Assembly: GCF_963583255.1 (NCBI RefSeq)
Contig: NC_084811.1
Coordinates: forward strand, 16,386,088-16,450,087
Length of the DNA stretch: 64,000 bases
Source of the DNA: Pyrus communis
Lineage: Eukaryota > Streptophyta > Magnoliopsida > Rosales > Rosaceae
Direction of reading: 5' to 3'
The notes beneath the pieces were generated by a model that was given only the letters and a program-made list of their open reading frames with translations, searched no databases and had not been told where the DNA came from. How positions within the stretch are numbered: the stretch's first letter is position 1; every line of letters begins with the position of its first letter. The position numbers and the translations under genes are program-made. Positions 24,936 to 35,001 of this stretch are shown piece by piece.

Positions 24936-25080
24936 CAAATTTTTATGGTATTTTCGGAGTTATAAAAACAAAACATACTAAAATACTCTAAAACAACTTA
25001 AAAACACCTTAAAACAGTAAGGAACAACATTTGAAGTTATGGGTGATAAAATCTCACGAATTTGTATCAACAACATTAGT
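23392..25080 (-). mobile_element. 3' non-coding region of A between the two purine tracts
   Basis: About 1.7 kb with no gene that I can support. It is collinear with the same region of B, C, D, J and L. It contains an element-sense A run (T at about 24138-24174) and a second T-rich stretch at about 24901-24935. In Athila elements this position can hold an envelope-like ORF; I see no such ORF here. Confidence 0.65.
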
Positions 25081-25097
25081 TACCCCCCCACACTTAA
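25081..25097 (-). other. Internal polypurine tract of A
   Basis: The plus strand reads TACCCCCCCACACTTAA, the complement of TTAAGTGTGGGGGGGTA. It lies between the antisense cassette and the 3' non-coding region. Confidence 0.6.
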
Positions 25098-25438
25098 ATC
25101 AAACATTGTCCTCAATGTTTTAAGCTTAAAATCACACCAAACAAAAGTAAACATAAAAACAGCAACTAAACATACTAAACATGGCAGAATGTAAATAACA
25201 AAGAGAAGAGTTTAGAGACGCAAATCGGGTTGTGGAATGTAAATTCCATCTTCTCCTTGTTGAATTCATTGAGGCTTTGATCTTTGTGATTCCACAGGCT
25301 TACTCTTGAACTGGTTTCCGCCCATCGTTGATTTTCCTTTGTGCTACTTCTTGAACTGGGCAGCAGGATGGTTCTTTTGGTCTCCCCCGAAGGTCTGAGC
25401 TTATCCCTTTTATCTGTTTCTTTGTTCAATCTGTGCAG

Positions 25439-25500
25439 GAGTGGTCCCTTCTCTGGAAGTGTATCAACCGTTGAAGATGACTACTCGAGAGCAACGCTAG
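25439..25500 (+). other. Exon-like block with splice signals
   Basis: A pyrimidine-rich stretch ends in TGCAG at 25438, then 62 bases follow up to AACGCTAG, then GTAAGC at 25501. Both boundaries look like consensus plant splice sites. The block in C (43713-43774) has the same length and the same boundaries. Whether it joins the downstream ORF is not shown. Confidence 0.45.
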
Positions 25501-25969
25501 GTAAGCAATCAGGAATAGATTCCAGGTAGTTGGCTCCAGATCGGAAGACTGACTCCAAGTGCCGGCTGATTGCTTCTTTCACTTTGCCATATGAGTAAGA
25601 ACAAGGACAAAGAAAAGGACAGGGAAAGAGCATGATATGAGATACTTTTGCTTTAGACCTTGATGATATGAGATACCTTTGCTTTTAAAGAAACGGCGAA
25701 TGAAGCAGCACATGTATTTGTTGTGGTTGTCTCCACATGCTTCGATCGACCGTTTCCTTCTGCCTTATTTGTACTCCAGGTTTCTGGTATCTTCTTTGGG
25801 GGAGAAAAAATTGAGTATTTCAAAAGGCGTTGCTGGGAGAGCGCCCTCAGAGGTGCGGAAGAGTTGGGCATTTTCTTCAGGTTTGCCTTGCCATAAAAGA
25901 CGAAGGTCGACATATATAGAGATAATATCAAGTGGTGGTACTATTCTTTTACCCTTGTCGACAAATGTC

Positions 25970-26310
25970 TCTTCGATATCAGAACGACGCCTCTTCGATT
26001 TCTGAGCAGGCGCCCTTTCGATTTCTGAACGACGCCCCTTTGCTTTCTGAACGACACGTAGTAGTGCGGATGCGGCTCCTTTTGACAAAGCTGCACGCGT
26101 TTTCTGAAAAGCAGAGAAAGCGTCGCCGAACTTTGCGCTTGTCGGCAAAAGATGTGTAGTTGCGATGATGGCCTCCACGTGTTGTCTGAAAAGAAGAAAT
26201 CTTTTGACAAAGTTGAACGCGCCTTCTGAAAAGCCGAGCGTCGCCTAAATTACGCCGGAAATTCTGGCTTCTTGAATCGGTGGACGCGTCGCCTTGGCTT
26301 TTTATAGAGC
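25970..26310 (+). promoter_or_regulatory. Putative promoter of the antisense ORF in A
   Basis: Features in order: about four copies of a ~23-bp repeat built on TTCGATTTCTGAACGACGCC (25970-26055), CACGTA (26055-26060; CACGTG in C), a G-box CACGTG (26176-26181), and a TATA-like TTTTTATAGAG (about 26298-26308), about 114 bp before the ATG at 26417. The sequence after the TATA box (ATCACCACAACAAACACAC) resembles a plant 5' leader. The same elements occur at the same spacing in C. Confidence 0.5.
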
Positions 26311-26416
26311 TATCGATCACCACAACAAACACACTCTGAAGAATTCCCATTCTTGAAAATCGACTCCGGCCCTTTGAAATTTAACTCCATCCCTTCTCTT
26401 TGAACACTTTTGAAAA

Positions 26417-27094
26417 ATGGCAAACTCATCGAACCTTAGCTTGGAATTGAGCCTTAGCAGTGATACGGGCGCACCGCGTTAAGGTAACGTATGGCGCCCT
26501 TCTTTCTTATCTTCTAACGGTCTTCTCACAGGTGAAGACTCCGTGATGCAGGACGCCACAACAGCTACAATAGTAGCTAGGAACCTCCTCACTCCAAAAG
26601 ATAGTAGGCTGCTGTCAGGACGGTCCGATGAGTTGGCCGTTCAAGAGTCCCTCGCACTTAGTGTTCAGTGTGCGAGCTCTGTGTCCAATATGGGCCAACG
26701 CCTGCTTGCCCGCTCCCGTCAGGTGGAATCATTGATGGCAGAGGTGGAAAGTCTCAAGCAAGAGATCAAGCAGCTGAAGTATGAGAATAGAAGTTTGCAT
26801 GTGCTTGCAAACAACTATTCAACGGGCATGAAGAGGAAGCTTGATGAGCTGCAAGAATCCAATGGTCGAATGCAAAGTGACCGTCAAAGGCTTTCGGCTT
26901 ACTTCCAGAGGCACATTTTTCTTGGCTCGTCCAGCGTTTGGCCAAGTATTGGGGCCTGGAATGCTCTAGCTCCGATGCCTCCCGCTCCGATGCCTTCCGC
27001 TCCGATGCCTTCCGCTCCGATGCCTCCCGCTCCGATGCCTTCCACTCCGAGAGTTTTGCCCAGTAGTGGGGCTTCAAGTAAACGCCCTTTGTGA
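26417..27094 (+). pseudogene. Antisense coiled-coil ORF in A, one nonsense codon
   Basis: I do not know its function. It is homologous along its length to the intact ORF in C (44711-45406). Codon 22 is TAA (26480-26482), where C has CAA (Gln); the frame is otherwise open to the stop at 27092-27094, so a downstream start at Met 43 (26543) could yield 183 residues. Visible features: an Ala/Leu-rich segment with LALSVQCASSVSNMGQRL, a coiled coil at about residues 98-150 (VESLMAEVESLKQEIKQLKY and onward), then Pro-Met-Pro repeats (PAPMPSAPMP). No signal peptide or membrane segment is apparent. An AATAAA lies 35 bp after the stop. Confidence 0.6.
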
Positions 27095-27140
27095 AGGCTC
27101 CATCTTTCTTTGTTTAGCAGTGGCTATCAATAAACAAAAC

Positions 27141-27357
27141 ATTTTCTTAATGTTACAATCATAGACTCACACAATTAATAAACAAACAAACAATAACAAC
27201 TAAACAACCTAACAAGGCAGAAACGAAATATCAACAAAGAGAAGAGTTTTTAGGAATCTGGAATTGGAGTGCTTTCTAAGTCTTCCTTTGTTGAATGCAT
27301 GGGTTGCCTCCCAAGTAGCGCTTTCTTTTACGTTTTGCAGCCGGACGGTACCTCCGT
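27141..27357 (-). mobile_element. Post-pol segment of A
   Basis: Non-coding. It matches the segment after pol in B (about 19830-20010) and D: AAGTCTTCCTTTGTTGAATG and TGGGTTGCCTCCCAAGTAGC on the plus strand. A second, diverged copy is at 25098-25275, on the other side of the cassette. Confidence 0.7.
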
Positions 27358-30300
27358 TTACGCTTGACTAGGTTCCACGGCATGGAGGGGTACCTCCTCC
27401 ACGACATGCTCCTCAAACGTCTCGTAATAGGGCTTCAATCGATGCCCATTCACTTTGAATTCTTGCTGTGTCCTAGAACTTTTCATTTGTACTGCACCAT
27501 AAGGTAAAACGTTAGTAACAACAAACGGGCCAATCCATTTAGTACGCAACTTACCAGGAAACAAACGTAGGCGAGAGTTGAAAAGTAACACTTTCTGCCC
27601 AACTGTGAAAGTCTTGGTTCGAATCATTTTATCATGGAATGCTTTGGTCTTGGCTTTGTACATCCGGGCATTCTCATAGGCTTCATTCCGAATCTCCTCA
27701 AGTTCATTCAATTGGAGCTTCCTATGAACTCCCGCTGCATCTATGTCCATGTTGAAAGTCTTCACGGCCCAATGTGCCTTGTGCTCTAACTCTACGGGCA
27801 AATGACATGGGTTACCATAGACGAGCCGAAAAGGTGACATCCCAATGGGTGTTTTGTATGCCGTACGATATGCCCACAGTGCATCATCTAAACGTAAGCT
27901 CCAATCCCTCCTTGTTGGTCCAACGGTCTTCTCCAAAATTTGTTTGATTTCTCGGTTAGACACCTCGGCTTGGCCATTTGTTTGAGGATGGTAAGGTGTG
28001 GAGACCTTATGGTTGACATGGTACTTTCTTAGCAACGCCTCAATGGTCCGATTGCAAAAGTGAGACCCTCCATCACTTATGATTACTCTCGGCATTCCAA
28101 ACCTAGCAAAAATGTTAGTTTTCACGAAATCTGCAACCACCTTAGAATCGTTAGTACGGGTGGCTTTTGCTTCCACCCATTTAGAAACATAATCAACGGC
28201 TAGCAAGATATAAGTGAAACCATAAGATGGAGGGAAAGGGCCCATGAAATCAATGCCCCAAACATCAAAAATTTCAACATTAAAGACAGGGGTTTGCGGC
28301 ATTTGGTCCTTGGTACCTATGTTACCCATTCGTTGGCAACGATCACAAGACATACAAAAGGTTCTAGCATCCCTAAATATAGTCGGCCAATAAAAACCAC
28401 ACTCTAGAACCTTGAGGGCAGTGCGTTGTGTGCCAAAATGACCACCACATGCATATGTGTGACAAAAGCTTAGAATTGAGTGAAATTCAGAATCATGCAC
28501 ACATCTACGTACAATTTGATCTGAGCAATACTTCCACAAATAAGGGTCATCCCAAACATAGAAACGTGCATCATTTTTAAGCTTATCACGTTGGTGCTTG
28601 TTTAGTTCATTTGGAAATTGTTTAGCCACCAAGTAATTCACTAAATCTGCATACCATGGTTCACTTACCTCAATGGATAGTAGCTGCTCATCGGGGAAAG
28701 TTTCAGGGATAGGTACGGCATGTTCATGCTCCTCGTGGATCATTCGGCTTAAATGGTCAGCCACTACATTCTCGCTTCCTTTCTTATCCCGGATTTCAAT
28801 ATCAAATTCTTGAAGAAGAAGAATCCAATGGATAAGCCTCGGCTTTGCTTCCTTTTTCGTGAGCAAGTACCTCAAAGCTGCATGATCAGAATAAACGATT
28901 ACTTTAGTACCAATTAAATATGAACGGAATTTATCTAAAGCAAAAACCACAGCTAGAAGTTCTTTTTCCGTCGTGGAGTAGTTCAATTGGGCATCATTGA
29001 GAGTCCGAGAGGCATAGTATATGACATGCGGCCGCTTGTCTCTTCTTTGTCCTAGAACAGCGCCTAATGCATAGTCGGATGCATCGCACATGAGCTCGAA
29101 CGGAAGGCTCCAATCTGGAGGTACAATAATGGGGGCCGAGACTAGCTTCTCCTTGAGTTGGTTAAATGCCGAATTACACTTTTCATCAAACTTGAATGGC
29201 ACATCTTTTTGAAGCAATCGGCAAAGAGGGTTGGACATCTTGGAGAAGTCCTTGATAAAACGCCTATAGAACCCTGCATGGCCAAGAAACGAACGTACCT
29301 CTCTAACCGAAGTAGGAGAGGGTAAGTGACGTACAAGGTCTATTTTCGATTTATCTACTTCAATTCCTTTTTCAGAAACAATATGTCCTAAAACTATACC
29401 TTGTTTCACCATAAAGTGACATTTCTCCCAATTCAAGACAAGGTTAGTTTCAACACATCGTTTCAAAATTAAGGTCAGATTATCCAAGCAATTATCAAAT
29501 GAACTCCCAAATACACTGAAATCATCCATGAAAACCTCAATGATCTTTTCAACAAAATCGGAAAATATACTTACCATACACCTTTGGAAAGTGGCCGGTG
29601 CATTGCATAAGCCAAATGGCATGCGACGATAAGCAAATGTTCCAAAGGGACATGTGAATGTGGTCTTCTCTTGATCATCCGGGGCTATCACAATTTGGTT
29701 ATATCCAGAGTATCCATCAAGAAAACAGTAAAAAGCATGACCGGCTAACCTTTCGAGCATCTGGTCGATGAATGGCAAAGGAAAGTGATCTTTCCTAGTC
29801 ATGGCATTTAGCTTCCGGTAATCGATACATACTCGCCATCCAGTCTGAATGCGTGTAGGCACGAGCTCATTCTCATCATTCTTGATAACAGTTACTCCGG
29901 ACTTCTTGGGAACGACTTGAACTGGAGAGACCCAACGGCTATCGGAGATAGGGTAGATCACTCCGCAATCCAAAAGCTTGATTATTTCCTTCTTCACCAC
30001 TTCCATCATCGGAGGGTTGAGACGGCGTTGAGCCTCTCGGGATGGCTTAGTCCCCTCCTCAAGAAGTATACGGTGCATGCATGTGGTAGGGCTTATTCCT
30101 TTAATGTCGGCCAAAGTCCACCCTATGGCCGTTTTGTGCTCTCGAAGCACCCTCACAAGCTTCTCCTCCTCCATTGTCGTGAGACTTGATGAAATGATGA
30201 CGGGCAATGTTTCGCCTTCTCCCAAAAACACATACTTCAAATGGTCCGGCAACGGCTTAAGTTCAAGCGATGGTGCCTGAACAACAGAAGGTAGCATCTT

Positions 30301-32862
30301 AGTGGAAACTGAATTTGAAAGTGAGAGTGGAACCTTACCATATTGTTGTGGCAATGACTCAAAGGCTGCCACAACCTCAATTATTTCTTCACTAGAACCC
30401 ATTGCAAAGAATTCCTCCTCTTTGCCGTGGCCTTGCATTGGCCAAAATCCTTCATTTTTGCACTCTATGGCCTTAGTGATGGTTGTTTCCAGGGCGTCCT
30501 CGTTCAATTCTTCAAGGTATACCTGCGCCAAAGAATCGATAACATCAATGAAAAAACAAGAATGGTCATAAACGGGATATCTCATAGTTTCAGAAATATT
30601 AAAATCAATCACTTCCCCATCGAATTCCATTGTTAAAGTGCCTTTAAACACGTCTATCTTAGTTCGGGCCGTCTTCATGAATGGCCTCCCAAGAAGAATC
30701 GGCAAGGATGGAGCATGGGTGGTTTCCTCAATTTCAAGGACATAGAAATCCGCCGGGAAGATCAAATCATTCACCTGCACTAAGACATCTTCCAATACGC
30801 CCTTTGGATAGGCATTAGATCTATCGGCCAACTGAATAATCACACCATCATTTTTCAATTCACCAAGGTTCATTGAAGCATAAATAGAGTATGGCATGAC
30901 GTTAATTGAAGCTCCTAAGTCTAACATAGCATGTTCGAACTTAGTTTGACCAATAATACAAGGGATTGTAAAGCTACCTGGATCTTTGTACTTTGGTGGT
31001 AACTTTCTTTGTAAAACAGCGGAAACGTTCTCACTTACCCTTACTACCTCTTTATGTGACGCCCTCTTCCTTGTAGTGCATAATTCCTTCAAGAACTTAG
31101 CGTATTTGGGCACTTGCTTTATGGCATCTAGGAGCGGGATATTGACTTGAACTTTCCGAAAGGTCTCTAGAATGTCCTTCTCGGCTTCTTCCTTCTTTGA
31201 TTGTGCAAATCTGCGAGGGAAAGGAACATTGGGCAGATTAGTGTTCGAAATCACAACATTTGGGACAACATTACCTGAGATGGACGGATGGGAAGGTTTA
31301 GATGGTTGCGGCTTGGGTGGTGCTACACTCGTCGTGGGGTCGGATTGCTCATCTTCCTTGTTTTGGGCAGATTCATGTGCTTTGCTTCCCGCTTCTTTTC
31401 CACTTCTTAGGGTGATAGCTTTTGCAGATTCGAAGCCACCCTTTGGATTGACCACCGTAGTGCTTGGTAACTTACCATTCTCACGAAATTGTCCCAAAAA
31501 TTCGGCCATTTGTCCCATTTGTTTCTTTAGTTCATTCACCTCCTTTGCTTGGTTCTGCATTCCCTGCGCCATTGTGGTTAATAATTGATATGTTTTATCA
31601 TCATCATTCATAGACGTACCTGAGTTGGTTTGGGATGATTGTGCTTGAGGAGGTGGTTGTGGTGCCATTGGCCTTGGAAAGAAACCCGGAGGTTGTCGGA
31701 ATCCACTTTGTTGGGCAGGTTGTTGTGCATCTCTCCATCTGAAATTTGGGTGATCTCTCCAACCTGGATTATATGTGTTAGAATATGGATCGTTCCTTGG
31801 TTGGTTTTGATTCCCATAGCCCATGGCATTGGCAGATTCCCACCCTCCGTTCTCAATTAATTGAGGGCATGTCTCGGATGGATGCCCTTGAATGGAGCAT
31901 ACACCACAGATTGTAGCTCCTTGCGCTTTGGGGCCCTCCACAAACTGCGACAACATAGATGTAAGGTTAGCCATTTGGGATTGTAATTCGGAAATAGAAC
32001 TTACCTCATTTACATGATGTGGCCGTGGGGCGTCTCTCTGCCCAACACCTTCATATTGTTGTGCATTTAGAGCACGGTTTGCAATTAGGGTCTTGGCTGC
32101 CATAGGTGTTTTGTCCACCAATGCACCTCCCGCCGAAGCATCGAGCATTTGCCTTTCAATGGGAAGAAGGCCCTCATAGAAGTATTGAAGGAGAAGCTCC
32201 TCCTTCATTTGATGTTGAGGACATGATGCAACAAGGGCTTTAAAACGCTCGTAGTATGCCGGAAAAGATTCTCCTTGACTTTGTTGGATTCCGCTAATTT
32301 TCTTCCTTAAGAGAATGACTTTTGAAGTAGGGAAGAACTTCTCCAAGAACGCTCTCTTCATGCTCTCCCAAGAAGTAACGGTCCCGGGTGCCAATTCGTA
32401 AAGCCAATCCTTAGCCTTTTCCACAAGAGAGAATGGAAAAGCCTTTATCATCAGAATGTTCCCATCAACATTTATGGGTGTCATGCTCGAACAAACAACC
32501 TCGAACTCCTTGAGATGCTTGTTGGGATCTTCCATGGAAAGCCCATGGTATTTCGGAATGTGGTGCAACAAGCTTGACTTCAACTCGAATTCATCAGTCT
32601 TGCCTTGGGCAGCCTCGGGGTATTGAATGTAAAGAGGGGCTGCATTGGCCAAACCCGAGGCAGAAAGCTCTTTGATGGTTCGATTGTCCATGGCCATGGT
32701 TGGTACTTCTTCTTTAACCCAATCCGGGGCTTCCTCTTCTACTTCAGGTTCGGGACTAGGAGGATTAGACTCTTGCAATTTCTTGTTCCTTCTCAAAGTC
32801 CTCTCGAAATCACCGTCAAAGTCGGAGATATGCTCACGAACAGGTTGTGAGCTACGGGTCAT
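27358..32862 (-). CDS. Gag-pol polyprotein of element A, intact (1834 aa)
   Basis: One uninterrupted frame with every catalytic residue I can check. Gag: capsid region at about 95-270 ([48 protein letters not shown]) and a CCHC knuckle (C319, C322, H327, C332). Protease: DLGAS at 648-652. [13 protein letters not shown] with D1049, FMDDF at 1111-1115. RNase H: D1260, E1299, D1326, D1369. Integrase: H1468, H1475, C1506, C1509 for zinc, then D1538, D1597 and E1633, with 35 residues between the last two (DD35E). A GPF module (WIGPFVV, ~1776) ends it; no chromodomain. The ATG follows AG|GTACTAG, as in D and B. It would supply particles, cDNA synthesis and integration, possibly for B and C copies as well. 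Confidence 0.95.
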   Translation of the reverse strand: MTRSSQPVREHISDFDGDFERTLRRNKKLQESNPPSPEPEVEEEAPDWVKEEVPTMAMDNRTIKELSASGLANAAPLYIQYPEAAQGKTDEFELKSSLLHHIPKYHGLSMEDPNKHLKEFEVVCSSMTPINVDGNILMIKAFPFSLVEKAKDWLYELAPGTVTSWESMKRAFLEKFFPTSKVILLRKKISGIQQSQGESFPAYYERFKALVASCPQHQMKEELLLQYFYEGLLPIERQMLDASAGGALVDKTPMAAKTLIANRALNAQQYEGVGQRDAPRPHHVNEVSSISELQSQMANLTSMLSQFVEGPKAQGATICGVCSIQGHPSETCPQLIENGGWESANAMGYGNQNQPRNDPYSNTYNPGWRDHPNFRWRDAQQPAQQSGFRQPPGFFPRPMAPQPPPQAQSSQTNSGTSMNDDDKTYQLLTTMAQGMQNQAKEVNELKKQMGQMAEFLGQFRENGKLPSTTVVNPKGGFESAKAITLRSGKEAGSKAHESAQNKEDEQSDPTTSVAPPKPQPSKPSHPSISGNVVPNVVISNTNLPNVPFPRRFAQSKKEEAEKDILETFRKVQVNIPLLDAIKQVPKYAKFLKELCTTRKRASHKEVVRVSENVSAVLQRKLPPKYKDPGSFTIPCIIGQTKFEHAMLDLGASINVMPYSIYASMNLGELKNDGVIIQLADRSNAYPKGVLEDVLVQVNDLIFPADFYVLEIEETTHAPSLPILLGRPFMKTARTKIDVFKGTLTMEFDGEVIDFNISETMRYPVYDHSCFFIDVIDSLAQVYLEELNEDALETTITKAIECKNEGFWPMQGHGKEEEFFAMGSSEEIIEVVAAFESLPQQYGKVPLSLSNSVSTKMLPSVVQAPSLELKPLPDHLKYVFLGEGETLPVIISSSLTTMEEEKLVRVLREHKTAIGWTLADIKGISPTTCMHRILLEEGTKPSREAQRRLNPPMMEVVKKEIIKLLDCGVIYPISDSRWVSPVQVVPKKSGVTVIKNDENELVPTRIQTGWRVCIDYRKLNAMTRKDHFPLPFIDQMLERLAGHAFYCFLDGYSGYNQIVIAPDDQEKTTFTCPFGTFAYRRMPFGLCNAPATFQRCMVSIFSDFVEKIIEVFMDDFSVFGSSFDNCLDNLTLILKRCVETNLVLNWEKCHFMVKQGIVLGHIVSEKGIEVDKSKIDLVRHLPSPTSVREVRSFLGHAGFYRRFIKDFSKMSNPLCRLLQKDVPFKFDEKCNSAFNQLKEKLVSAPIIVPPDWSLPFELMCDASDYALGAVLGQRRDKRPHVIYYASRTLNDAQLNYSTTEKELLAVVFALDKFRSYLIGTKVIVYSDHAALRYLLTKKEAKPRLIHWILLLQEFDIEIRDKKGSENVVADHLSRMIHEEHEHAVPIPETFPDEQLLSIEVSEPWYADLVNYLVAKQFPNELNKHQRDKLKNDARFYVWDDPYLWKYCSDQIVRRCVHDSEFHSILSFCHTYACGGHFGTQRTALKVLECGFYWPTIFRDARTFCMSCDRCQRMGNIGTKDQMPQTPVFNVEIFDVWGIDFMGPFPPSYGFTYILLAVDYVSKWVEAKATRTNDSKVVADFVKTNIFARFGMPRVIISDGGSHFCNRTIEALLRKYHVNHKVSTPYHPQTNGQAEVSNREIKQILEKTVGPTRRDWSLRLDDALWAYRTAYKTPIGMSPFRLVYGNPCHLPVELEHKAHWAVKTFNMDIDAAGVHRKLQLNELEEIRNEAYENARMYKAKTKAFHDKMIRTKTFTVGQKVLLFNSRLRLFPGKLRTKWIGPFVVTNVLPYGAVQMKSSRTQQEFKVNGHRLKPYYETFEEHVVEEVPLHAVEPSQA

Positions 32863-32997
32863 AAACTAGTACCTACACACAAAAGTAAACAAGATAAGTA
32901 ACCAACTTAATAGACTTGGTACAAGTAAGAAAACAAGTTGCCACACACTAAACAATTTAAACAAGACTCAAGACAAGGGATTAGCAATTTTGCCAAT
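32863..32997 (-). promoter_or_regulatory. Leader of A with a splice-acceptor-like end
   Basis: On the minus strand the untranslated leader ends in a pyrimidine-rich run and TGTGTAG|GTACTAG directly before the gag ATG. D (GTTTGTAG|GTACTAG), B and C (TTTTAG|GTACTAG) share this boundary although their leaders otherwise differ. Confidence 0.45.
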
Positions 32998-33008
32998 CAA
33001 CGGCGCCA
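32998..33008 (-). other. Shortened primer binding site of A
   Basis: The minus strand reads TGGCGCCGTTG, 11 nt complementary to the tRNA-Asp 3' end, and then ATTGGC. Against D, B and C the six bases CCGGGG are missing. Pairing is therefore shorter, but Ty1 and Ty3 of yeast work with 10 and 8 nt. Confidence 0.75.
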
Positions 33009-33013
33009 AAATT

Positions 33014-35001
33014 TGATACGAGAATTATACGCATACAAATTAAACCCTATTTGTGACAATTGTAGTAATGATATAAGTAGGGATCGTTCTAACCGGGGAT
33101 TAACTTAGGGATACTAAACACTTGACTCAAATAAATAAAACTAACTTTTAAAACACTTAACTTACTTAACAAGAATTCAAAACAAGTACACAAGACTCCA
33201 AATTCTTAAAACACAAAAATAAAACAAATACGAATGATTAAGACTCAACGAAATATGGGGGAAATGTGTTTGGGCAAGATTAAATTAAATGGAAAGATTA
33301 TAATTAAGGGCAAAACGTAAATACAAAGGTGATAAAAATATGGATGATGGAATAGCCAAGGGGTTCTTCTCCACACATGTTACACTTGCATACAATATTG
33401 ATTCTCAGTTGGTCTTTCGATAAGTTGTGAAACTCAATGCTCCAAGTTAATTAGGTCCGCTTAAATTAACTTTCAGATTTCCCTAAATTCATTGGATTGA
33501 ATGGAATACGCATTACAACCAAATTATTCTTAATCAAAGTCCCTAACTATGGAATACGCATGATAGAGACATTCAACAAAGATCATTAAGTTCAATGAAA
33601 ATTATAAGTGTTGACGAGGCATTCGTTACTATGGAATACGCATGAAACTTATGCCAAGAATTCGTTTAACGCGATTGTTTATAAGCAACCTCCACTACTT
33701 GTGAATATAAGTTCATAACGATTAGGTGAAACTCACTTATATTCTAGCGTCATATTCATGCATGAAAATTAAGCTTGCAATCTCAATGAACATACATAAA
33801 TACGTTATCAATCAAACAGTTAAACGAATTGAATCCACAACTTATGAAATTCCAACCAAAAGTAATCAATTCATATTGCAAATATAAACATGTATTTTGA
33901 ATCACCCCCTAGCTAAAGGGGGGTTTAGTTCCTCATAACTTTGAAATCAAAGAAACACCTAAACATTCCAACAACTCAAACTTGAATTGTATGAACGTTT
34001 AAGCACTCTTCTCTTCCATTACAAAACAAAGAAAATTGAATTTAAACATTGAAATCAAAGAAACACCTAAACATTCCAACAACTCAAATTTGAATTGTAT
34101 GAACGTTTAGGCACTCTTCTCTTCTTCGTTGTTGTAGCACAAGGTCTAAGGTGAGTTTTTGGGGGATGAGGAGTGGTTGGAATGAAGAGAAAATATGCAG
34201 AAAATGAAGGGATATGCACGGCAAGAATGGAGGTGTTTGTGGTGTGTTGTGTATGAAAATGAGATGTGAATTGAATGGGGAATGAATGAATGAATGCAAG
34301 GGTATTTATAGGAGTAGTGGAGGGAACATATGGCTATGTCATTTGTAGGTGAAGTAGGTGGATGTTGTAGGTGAGTAGGTGGATGTTGTAGGTGAAGTAG
34401 GTGGATGTTGTAGGTGAAGTAGGTGGATGTTGTAGGTGAAGTAGGTGGATGTTGTAGGTGAGTAGGTGGATGTTGTAGGTGATTATGAGTGATAAGTGAT
34501 AAGTGTATGATATGTTAAGTGATAAGTGAATGATTATGATAAGTGATAAATGAATGTATGATATGATAAGTGGTGAATGATATGTGGTGAATGATAAGTG
34601 GTAGTGTTTAAGTATTTAAAATAGGGAACAAAGCCCTTCCTTGCATGGCAAGGAAGGGAGACACAAGGAAACACACGACAATGTCCTAAGGTTGCTAGGA
34701 ATGTTGTTTTTGTGTTCTAAAATGCGTAGGAGTTTTCAATGATGCTCAAACATGAGGTCTTTTTAGGATTTAACTTTCCTACTTCAAGTCTTCAATTTCG
34801 TCCAAACTTTGGCTCCATGGATAAGCTATCCAATCCATGCCCAAAAATGCTCCAAATAGCCTCAAAATGCACTTTCTTGCTCCCTAAGCCCTTAGAACCT
34901 GAAAACACACAAAAGAAACATAAAGAACTAAAATAACTAAAGAAACATAACGTAAATGTACGAGAACAAGCCATTTAAGTCGCATGAATATGCTCCTATC
35001 A
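33014..35001 (-). repeat. 5' LTR of A
   Basis: 1988 bp; nearly identical to the 3' LTR, with one extra 22-bp minisatellite unit. TATA box complement at 34303-34310. It ends at 35001 and is followed by CTAGG (35002-35006). Confidence 0.93.

Larger units (their letters stand above)
25276..27140 (+). other. Antisense gene-like cassette carried by A
   Basis: About 1.8 kb with no counterpart in B, D, J or L but collinear with 43555-45440 in element C. It runs opposite to the element. From left to right: an exon-like block with splice signals (25439-25500), a transcription-control-like region with repeats, G-box and TATA box, an ORF (26417-27094) and an AATAAA signal (27129-27134). It lies between two copies of the element's post-pol segment (25098-25275 and about 27141-27357), which suggests capture by recombination or template switching. 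The origin is unknown; a host gene is my inference. Confidence 0.65.
21386..35001 (-). mobile_element. Element A: complete, probably autonomous Athila-type element
   Basis: A 13.6-kb minus-strand element with perfect CTAGG target duplications. In element order: 5' LTR (33014-35001), a shortened tRNA-Asp primer site (32998-33008), an intact 1834-codon gag-pol (27358-32862), a post-pol segment, an antisense gene-like cassette (25276-27140), a second post-pol segment with internal purine tract (25081-25097), 3' non-coding region, 3' purine tract (23352-23367) and 3' LTR (21386-23351). By eye the LTRs differ by two substitutions and one 22-bp repeat unit, so insertion was recent. It sits inside gag of B. 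Confidence 0.92.

Noticed and set aside
23392..25080. Possible envelope-like gene between the two purine tracts
   Set aside because: The place is right for an Athila env-like ORF, but no long frame, signal peptide or membrane segments are conserved among A, B, C, D, J and L.
26766..27077. 103-codon minus-strand ORF over the antisense cassette
   Set aside because: It is the shadow of the Pro/Met repeat coding strand; the plus frame shows the synonymous bias and has a promoter.
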